Shown in pieces: positions 56,437-64,000 of a stretch of 64,000 bases of DNA. The notes below the pieces were generated by a model. The model was not told the origin of the DNA and searched no databases. It worked only from the letters and a program-made list of their open reading frames with translations. The translations under genes were made by a program, and so were the position numbers. Origin of the DNA: Allolobophora icterica (taxonomy: Eukaryota > Annelida > Clitellata > Crassiclitellata > Lumbricidae); contig OY744611.1 in NCBI GenBank assembly GCA_963556255.1, positions 31,749,103-31,813,102 on the forward strand. The letters run 5' to 3'. The number at the start of each line of letters is the position of its first letter. The first letter of the stretch is position 1.

Positions 56437-59400
56437 GTCTAATATCATATTAATCTAGTAACACAGAACATAATAAAATAGACTTGAAGAGAAGAATGTT
56501 CCTTGAAGTGGCGTTAGTCAAATGTGCAATTACGATTGCAATGGCCCTCTGGTGTTGTTTTGTGCAGCATGACTTCTGATATCATAGAAGATCTGCTGAG
56601 TGAAAAGAAATACAACAGCAGAGTCAGACCACAAGCAGATTCGGGTAAGACTAACAGAGCTTGACACTCGGAATCACAAATATGACATTAAAAGTAGCAT
56701 TTTCACCCGTCATAACCAACTGCAGAATGAACATAACCACTTGACACGAATATTACAAAGTGTAGTGAAAAACATTCCAGCCACACAGCTACATTTGAAC
56801 CTGGAACTATCATAGTATCAAACACTCCTGCGGATACATATTACATAAACTTACATACATACGTAGACGCTCATACACACATGCACTCCCATGCACACTC
56901 AGCATCCATTTATTCTATTCCGTTCCATTTTAGTCTATTCCGTTCCAGTAACTTTTATTATATTCAGTTCCATTCCATTTTATGGTGTTCAATTCCGTTC
57001 AATTTCATTTTATTCTATTCTATTCACTTCCATTCCATTTGGATATCTATCGTATTCCGTTCCATTCCATTTTATTCTATTCCGTCTCATTTCATTCTCG
57101 TCTATTCTATTTTTTTCCATCTTTCTATTCTATGCCTTTCGATTCTATTTATTCTGTTCCACTCCATTTTAAGTGTATAACTTAAGTAACGGGCGTCGAT
57201 CAGAAGCGATATGAAGCTGTTACGTAATGTGGTGTTTCATAGCGCCCTGTGTCATACTGACCGAGGCCCTGTCAGTCATGCCACGTGACATTAGTATGTC
57301 GTCAGAACACGTAGTTGGGTCAAGCGATGAACGAGATTTGGTGCATCGTTTTCTGCCTACGTCCCGTTTGTAACGCTCTTGTGTCATGGAAGAAGGGATG
57401 GATATGAGGAGGAAGAATGATAGGACGATGGATTGGAGAAAAAGTGGAAGGTGAGAAAAGAGCATAAGATGAGGAATGATAGGAATTGAAGGATAACGAA
57501 AAAGAATAGAAAGAGACGAAGGATAATGAGGAGGACAGGAATGATAAGAGGAAGATGAGGAGGCGGAGCAGGAAGAGCAGGAGGAGAAGAAACGATTATG
57601 AGAAAGAGGAAAGAAGAGAAGAAACCATAAAAGTAGCGAGAAAATGAGAAGGAAGAGATAAATGTTTAAAAGAGGCGGAAGAGGACTAAGTGGAAGCGGA
57701 GGAGGAATGACAGTAGGAGGAGGAAGAGGAAGAGGAGGAAGAGGAATGAGAAGAAAGACGAGATAGCGTAAATAAGAATTCGATTAATTCGCGAACAATG
57801 TCTCATGCGCGATACTCTCAATGACATAACATAAAAGTCTTCAAATATAACTAGTGTAATGCAATGCGTTACGTCACGTGGTTGTAAAGTTACGATGGCT
57901 TCCGTGACATTCAAGTGCCGTACCTGTAGAATAAGATGCGTAACAAGTGTTGGAATGAGGGCATCACAAATAAATCAATAAAGACGAAACAAATCAATGA
58001 ATGATAAAACATTCAACGAGACATACAAATAAATAAATAAATGAATGAACGAACGAACGACTTAACGGATGGACGAATGAAGGAGCAAACAGACACACGA
58101 ACAATTGATTGATAAATTAAATCATTAGTTAATTAATTAATTCACTCATTAACAGGTCACCCGGTGGATGTCTACATTAACATGAACATCAACGAAATCA
58201 GCTCCATCAGTGAAACGAAAATGGTGAGAGACATCTATTTTATTCTGGTAATAGACCGATTCAGTTACTCTACGATTTTGTAATGATTATTTAAAATATC
58301 GTGACTGACTCATGAAAGATGGCCCATGCAGATTTGCTTTGATCAAGGACTAGTGATTAGTCGTCCTCCTCCTCCGGCGGCGGATTCAGCAGGATGAAGG
58401 AGGATTCCGCAGCCACACCTTCAAGACACGATTAGCATCCTCCTCCTAAGCTCAACCTCATCCTCAGCAGCAGCAAAACGCAGCTGGCGATTGATCACTA
58501 TTACACAGATTAGCAGCTGGAGTTGTAAGAAGAGAAGATGTTTCTGTTGCGCTATTCTTGATGCTGCAGGCAACAGCTGCTGCCGCTGCTGCCTCTAAGC
58601 TGTATGTGCCTTGTTGGTCGTATTCGCACTGTTCTCGCCTCCTGTGTGTCTCAACTGAGCACTTGTATAGCGCCTTTTGTATCCTCGAAAAAACTCCCTG
58701 AGATCTTTGCGGATTTGGTGACGTTGGTTTAGTTCTGTTCTACCTCTTCACCATACATTGGATCTGTTAGACGTCCATGATTGCAAAAACTTTCAGGCTT
58801 TCTCAAAAAAGGCGCTATACAAACGTCCAGATGCACAAGAACATATTCTTCATCATTTAATTGATTTATTTATTTTTCACATAACAACACACATTCTAGC
58901 AAGAGATAGCATGCCTACATGCAAGAATACATTATATGTACGCAAGAAAAACTGCTCTTTATCGCCGGAGTTGGGCTGGGAGGGCCACTGAGTAGGTATC
59001 TTTGAAAGACGCTAAATAAGTTCTCTGAATGAATGAATGAATGAATGAATGAATGAATGAATGAATGAATGAATGAATGAATACATATGCATATACATAC
59101 ATACATTAATTAACCAATGTTGTTAATTTTGGCGATAGGAGTATTCGATGACCTTGTACCTCCGTCAAATGTGGAAGGACGAGAGGTTGGTCTATGACAA
59201 CTATGACCGCAACATAACCCTCAACCACAAAGATTTCGACCGAGTATGGTTGCCAGATGTCTTCATTCGCAACCTAAAGTCCGGCGTGCTTCACACCATC
59301 ACCGTTCCCAACCGACTCATTCGACTGTCACCCAATGGCACGGTTCTCTACAGCCAGCGCCTCACCGTTACACTTTCCTGCGACATGATCCTCGACAAGT

Positions 59401-61385
59401 TCCCCATGGACAACCAGAAGTTAATGATTGAGTTGGGAAGCTGTGAGTGAAATTTTCCCGTTTAAATTCAGTTCAAATTTCAAATTCATTCACTAATTAA
59501 CATAGATGCAAATGTACACGTTTTCCATGGCGACCCTGTATTGCCTCGACCCTGGGTATTTTTCAGTGAACTAATCGGGTTAGGTCCTTCACTTATTTAA
59601 ATGAATGCCAATCCATTTATGGTCCCTGTGTATGGACCGTGCTAGCACTACTTGATCTTTCCTAGTGACTTTTGTAGCACCGTTATCATGAATACAAACC
59701 AGACACCAATAGTTGTACCCAATGGACTAGCTATATTATCATACTTGTATACATATATATCAGTGAACGAGTGAGTAATAACAGAGAAGTCAAAAGATTC
59801 GCTAAGTAATTTATTTCGACATTTATTCAAGTATGAATAGGTAAAGATGAAAAATGCTTTCCACTTCCATTGATTAAAGCTATTGCCTACTTAACAGACG
59901 ACATTTCAGCGTTAAATACATTGCCAAGGAATTGGTCCAGTCAGATGGAATGCAACGCACTGGAACTTCTAACGCCACTGTTACATATATTACTCTATTT
60001 TAGAATTGATTAAGTACGGTGTTATTGTAACTAAATTGCAATTAACTGACTAACTGTAATTCACTGAAGCTAAATAACTAATTGTGTATTAAATGCGATT
60101 AATTGCAACTGACTTACAGTAGTAGAAAAAATTCAAAACAACAAATTTTTTTTTGACTAATTGTGGATAATGAATTGCAATTCAATAGTTGTATTTGACA
60201 AATTTTAAATAACCAATTGTGTTTATCTAACTGGTACTGATTTATCATAGCAGATCACTTCAACCTGACTAGTAGTAAGTTATTATTTGCATTTGGTTTA
60301 ATTAATCAAATCAAATCAAATACTGTTTATTAGAATATACACACAGTATATACACATAGTTGTTGATAATCTAGATAAAGTCCATCCAACAAGGTCCTAC
60401 AGTTCATCAATTAGTTCAAAAGAAGGTGGACTGAATGGAGAATACTGTAGCAGCTGTATTTCTAATGGGATGCCACTAAGGGCATAGCCCGCCAAACTGT
60501 GGCGCCCCAATGGATCACTGGCCGAGCAGTTTATTGGTCACAATACAACAATGTGGTTAATACAGTGTGTCTGTTCATTTGTAAAATCAAAGCTTAGCTA
60601 GAACTTTTAACTAAAACGAGTATAAATGTAAATCAAAATCCAACGCAAACTGTGAAAATCAATCCCGTTGTAGCTATCACTGTGGTGTATGAACGGAGTG
60701 GTTCATAATTACTTAGCATTTTGAGCCTTTTTAATAACAATTACTAAATCCAAATGCCAGGAATATTAAAGAGGGAGCAAGTGGCCTATCCCTTCCCAAT
60801 GAGATACACTGATTAATCTTTAAACTTGTACATTTGTCTTATCAGGGTAAGTTCTTTAGGTAGTGCATTCCAAAGAGTAGGGCCAATACATTTAATGGAG
60901 AATACCTTAGGGTTTATGCGTGTAAATTCCGCGCGATAATTAATTAATTGTAAATAACTAATTTGTAAGTAACGAATGGAAATTTACCATTTTTCATTGA
61001 CTAAGTATAGATGTAATTGTAATTGAGCGAAATTGACTCGTGGATTAGCTTTTCTGATAAATGTTAATTTACCATTAATTAACCAGACTAAATTGTAACG
61101 ACTAAAGTTATTCAGTAAAAGTTAGTAAATTAAAACTAATAGTTTCAATTGAATAATAATTAATTGTAAATGCACATAAAGCCAACTACTGAGACCCACG
61201 ACTGCAACGACGACGACGACGACGATGACGACGATTAAGTCACTTGATGAAGATGATGCTAATGATGATGATGATTAAAACTGCTAACAACAACATCAAC
61301 AGGACATTAATAGAGTGGAATTTTGTTGCTAATTTCGTTGTTGCTGATGTTTTTGTCGTTGCTTTGATGCTGCTACTGATGCTCG

Positions 61386-61416
<31 letters not shown>

Positions 61417-61545
61417 GATGATGACGATTTTTATGATGATGATGATGTTGATGACGATGATGTTGATGATGGTGATGACGATGATGGTGATGCTGATAAT
61501 GTTGATGATGATAATGATGGTGATGATGATGTTGATGATGATGCT

Positions 61546-61576
<31 letters not shown>

Positions 61577-61626
61577 ATGACCGTGATGATCACGTTGATG
61601 ATGAAGTTGATGTTGATGATGATGAA

Positions 61627-61675
<49 letters not shown>

Positions 61676-61679
61676 TTGT

Positions 61680-61748
<69 letters not shown>

Positions 61749-62347
61749 CGTGCAGATTCCTATACGACGGAGGATATCGTGTTCCACTGGCGATCGGATG
61801 CTAGAGCGATTGAGCTGAATCATGCGATCAGTCTACCAGAGTACCACATCCAAAATATCTCACACATGGTCTGCTCACAAGTGTTCGGCTTTAAAGGTAG
61901 ACTAATAGACACCATTGTCTTCTCCTCTTCATATTCAGCATCCTCCTCCTCCTCCTTCTGCTCCTCCTCCTCCTCCTCCTCATCATCATCGTCGTCATCT
62001 TCAATTATTTCTTTTGCCAAATCTTGCTATTCCTTCTGTGTATGCTATATCTGCACTACGTATGTACTAACGCGAGTATGCATGTACGTGCCTAAGTACG
62101 TATGTATGTATATATGTAAAAATGTATGTGCGGTTATTTATTGAAATTTAAATGAATTGCTCCTTATACTACATCCTATTTGTTATCCTTGTCATATTTA
62201 ACGGATTATTAGTACTGAGTATTTAATTGAGGACTATTTTGGTCCTAATCAGTGTCCTCTGAGTGTATTCGGATGCATTATAAATTGTCTAATTTTTTAA
62301 AATCTGTAAATATGTTTTGTTCCTGATTGTCAGTTGACACAATAAAG

Positions 62348-62427
<80 letters not shown>

Positions 62428-64000
62428 ATATGTAAAAATGTATGTGTGACTATTTACTTAGCAATTATTTATTGAATGCCACTGAAAAACCCGATGAAGG
62501 CCGCATCATCTGTTCATGCATATCTGGGGTTCATTTCGTGTAGAAAAAAGAAGTTTTCCGTGTCTGCGAGCTTACTTCCATCTGGAGCGTCGCCTGAGGG
62601 CCTATGTGCTGTCGACATACCTGCCGAGCCTGCTGGTAGTCCTGGTGTCCTGGGCTTCGTTCTGGATCGACTCGGAGGCGGTTCCGGCGCGGATCTCCCT
62701 CGGGATCCTTACGATGCTGACCATAACGATGCAGAACTCCGGCCAAGGACGTCTCCTCGCAGTCTCCTTCACGACGGCAATTGACGTCTGGATGGCTACC
62801 TGTCTCGTCTTCGTCTTCGGCGCGTTCATCGAATACTCCGTCGTCAATGTCCTCGCCAGAAGGGCAAAGAACAAGAAGACCCACAAGGCACCTCCAGCTG
62901 CGGCTCAGGTCAGACCATAAACCAATTCATATCAACAATTCAGATCAACCCCAATTCAGATCAACCCCCAATTTAGATCAACCACCAATTCATATCAATC
63001 ACCATTTCAGATCAACCACCATCTAAGACCAACCAACAATTCAGATCACCCATTAATTTACACCAACCACCAAGTTAGATCACCCACTAATTCAGATAGG
63101 CCACCAACTCACATTAACCACCAATTCAGATCAACCACCAATTCACACCAGTCACCAATTCAGATCAACAACCATTTCAGATCAACCACCATTTCAGATC
63201 AACCACCAATTCAGATCACCTATTAATTTAGACCAACAACCAACTTAGATCACCCACTGATTCAGATCAGCCACCAGTTCAGATCACCCATCAATTTAGA
63301 CCAACCACCAATTCAGATCAACCACCAATTAGGCCAACTCACATTTCAGATCAACCATCAATTTACACCAACCACCAATTCAGATCAACCACCAGTTCAG
63401 GTCAACCTTTAATTCAGGTCAACCACCATTTAAGATCACCCACCGATACAGATTACACAGGATGTCAGACCGCCGGTCAAGTCCGACCAGACTATCAAGT
63501 CAGACTATCCACCGAGTCAATCAAAACACTACACTATATAAGACCAACCACCAATTCAAATACCCACTAATTCAGGCTCCCTAAAAATCAGATCACTCAT
63601 TAAATCAGATCACACACCAAATGAGAACACGCATGATGCCAGATCAAACGCGATGTGTGACTGAACACTGAGTGAGTGGTATGTCAATTATATTAACCCT
63701 AACATTCAGAGAACAATACTGTAATGTCAAAAACAAAAATAATGCTAATCAAGTGCTAACTGTGGGAAGTCGAATGACCATAAACTTCGAAGTAAACGAC
63801 GAGTGGTTCATTACCTCCAATTGCCTTCAAATGCCATTATTAACTATTATTAATTATTAATTAATTAACTATTGTTAATTGCTTTTATGACAGATCTTTC
63901 GATCGGAAGAGCAGATGTGTCATGGAAAGATCCAAGAAGCTCTACTCGTCGACATCATCTCGCGTGTCATCTTCCCAATCATGTTCCTAATCTTCAACAT
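55611..64000 (+). CDS. Cys-loop-type anion channel subunit paralogue lacking the second Cys-loop cysteine (gene B, 3' end cut by window)
   Basis: Join of 55611-55687, 56568-56644, 58156-58223, 59139-59442, 61756-61896, 62544-62908 and 63894 onward. Exon sizes and phases equal gene A except exon 6, which is 6 bp longer. The frame is open throughout and splice sites are GT-AG. Exon 4 differs from A at 16 of 101 residues. Key changes are: NQTC at the end of the Cys-loop reads NQKL, removing the second cysteine and a glycosylation sequon; loop C is CSQVFGFKEKRSFPC, two residues longer and without the Thr-Gly of A; and M2 has MQNSG where A has TQSSG. PAR, 9' Leu and 6' Leu are kept. New sequons NMT (exon 2) and NGT (exon 4) appear. 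It may be an accessory subunit, a neofunctional channel or a decaying paralogue. Confidence 0.85.
55905..56166. repeat. ATT/CTA/CCA trinucleotide repeats, intron 1 of gene B
   Basis: Runs of ATT, CTA, CCA (about 100 bp) and ATT again. A further (AAT)n run lies at 56347-56437. Pro, Val, Leu and Ile homopolymer frames are artefacts. Confidence 0.93.
56568..56644 (+). CDS. Gene B exon 2 (mature N-terminus)
   Basis: Acceptor TTTTGTGCAG, donor GGTAAGAC; 77 bp. Starts N-MTSDIIEDLL, creating an NMT sequon not present in A (KVTSD). Confidence 0.85.
56908..57172. repeat. ATTCC-type satellite in intron 2 of gene B
   Basis: Short counterpart (about 265 bp) of the 1.7-kb array in gene A. The following intron sequence from 57181 matches A from 35041. 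Confidence 0.9.
58156..58223 (+). CDS. Gene B exon 3
   Basis: Acceptor ATTAACAG, donor GTGAGA; 68 bp. HPVDVYINMNINEISSISET, two conservative changes from A. Confidence 0.9.
59029..59083. repeat. (GAAT)n microsatellite in intron 3 of gene B
   Basis: Perfect GAAT run; gene A has a single GAATGAATT at the matching site. Confidence 0.95.
59139..59442 (+). CDS. Gene B exon 4, Cys-loop altered
   Basis: 304 bp as in A. Loop D, LPDVFIRN and VPNRLIRLSPNGTVLYSQRL are intact. The Cys-loop reads CDMILDKFPMDNQKLMIELG, so the first Cys has no partner at +14. No frameshift or stop accompanies the change: the codons AAG TTA ATG replace ACG TGC AAG. Confidence 0.92.
60303..60950 (-). mobile_element. 3' end of a CR1/L2-like LINE in intron 4 of gene B
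   Basis: On the minus strand RAEFTRINPKVFSIK, then IGPTLWNALPKEL and LIRQMYKFKD with a stop, the conserved C-terminus of CR1/L2-type ORF2. About 500 bp of 3' UTR follows, with AATAAA and an ATTTG tandem tail (plus-strand AATCAAATCAAATCAAAT at 60303). Gene A lacks it. Confidence 0.8.
61380..61747. repeat. (GAT)n upstream of exon 5 acceptor, gene B
   Basis: GAT with GTT, GCT and GAC variants, ending 9 bp before exon 5. Longer than the equivalent tract of gene A. Confidence 0.93.
61756..61896 (+). CDS. Gene B exon 5 (loops B and C)
   Basis: Acceptor ACGTGCAG directly after the GAT array; donor GGTAGAC; 141 bp. YSYTTEDIVFHW is kept; the loop C part is HMVCSQVFGFK. Confidence 0.92.
62200..62426 (+). 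mobile_element. LINE-like 3' terminus with (GATT)n tail, intron 5 of gene B
   Basis: A 3'-UTR-like sequence ends ACACAATAAAGTGATTG, then 20 GATT units (62347-62426). An AATAAA followed by a short tandem tail is the CR1/L2 pattern. No coding part is left. It occupies the same intron that carries a different LINE in gene A. Confidence 0.6.
62544..62908 (+). CDS. Gene B exon 6 (loop C end, M1-M3)
   Basis: Acceptor TTCGTGTAG; the other AGs nearby are out of phase. 365 bp, six more than A, giving EKRSFPC where A has GNFPC. M1, PAR, M2 and M3 are intact. Donor CAGGTCAGA. Confidence 0.92.
62925..63440. repeat. 17-bp minisatellite in intron 6 of gene B
   Basis: About 30 imperfect CCACCAATTCAGATCAA units, three times the array in gene A. 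Confidence 0.9.
63894..64000 (+). CDS. Gene B exon 7 (M4), cut by the window end
   Basis: Acceptor TTTATGACAG. Encodes IFRSEEQMCHGKIQEALLVD, then SRVIFPIMFLIFN up to the last base given. The final residues and stop lie outside. Confidence 0.9.
   Translation, partial: MFRSEEQMCHGKIQEALLVDIISRVIFPIMFLIFN

Overview
The window is eukaryotic and comes from an invertebrate animal genome that is very rich in repeats. The evidence is spliced genes with GT-AG introns, hAT-type DNA transposons, CR1/L2-like LINEs, tRNA-derived SINEs, an LTR retrotransposon, and many micro-, mini- and satellite arrays. The phylum cannot be fixed from the sequence. The LTR element has the Gmr1-like domain order first described in deuterostomes, but that is not diagnostic.

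Only two host genes can be supported. They are tandem, same-strand paralogues of a glycine-receptor/GluCl-like Cys-loop anion channel subunit. Copy A has seven exons from 28266 to 43416 and is complete at 386 codons. Copy B has the same seven exons from 55611, and its last exon runs off the window at 64000. Exon lengths, intron phases, the core promoter and much intronic sequence are shared, so the whole transcription unit was duplicated. Copy B has diverged at functional sites: it lacks the second cysteine of the Cys-loop and has a remodelled, two-residue-longer loop C.

Region by region: 1-28 kb holds no intact gene. It contains simple repeats, a hAT transposase remnant (2.6 kb), several non-autonomous DNA transposons with intact target-site duplications, a family of hairpin-rich AAGACC elements, a broken transposon-encoded gene with a Cys-rich tail (12.4-14.3 kb), and a degraded LINE end (21.0 kb). 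28-43.4 kb is channel copy A; its introns are swollen by LINE, SINE, MITE and two satellite insertions. 45.16-51.12 kb is a young 5.96-kb Ty3/gypsy-type LTR retrotransposon on the minus strand. It has near-identical LTRs, a 5-bp target duplication, and one 1261-codon ORF from which the integrase core and the reverse-transcriptase palm have both been removed in frame. 52.7-55.45 kb is an inverted copy of 8.6-11.5 kb and stops about 25 bp before the TATA box of channel copy B. 55.6-64 kb is copy B.

The most noteworthy items are the Cys-loop-less paralogue, the gutted but open Gag-Pol ORF with integrase remnants upstream of RT, a G/C-run element family with apparent 9-bp target duplications, and the use of copy B introns as empty sites that prove several insertions in copy A.
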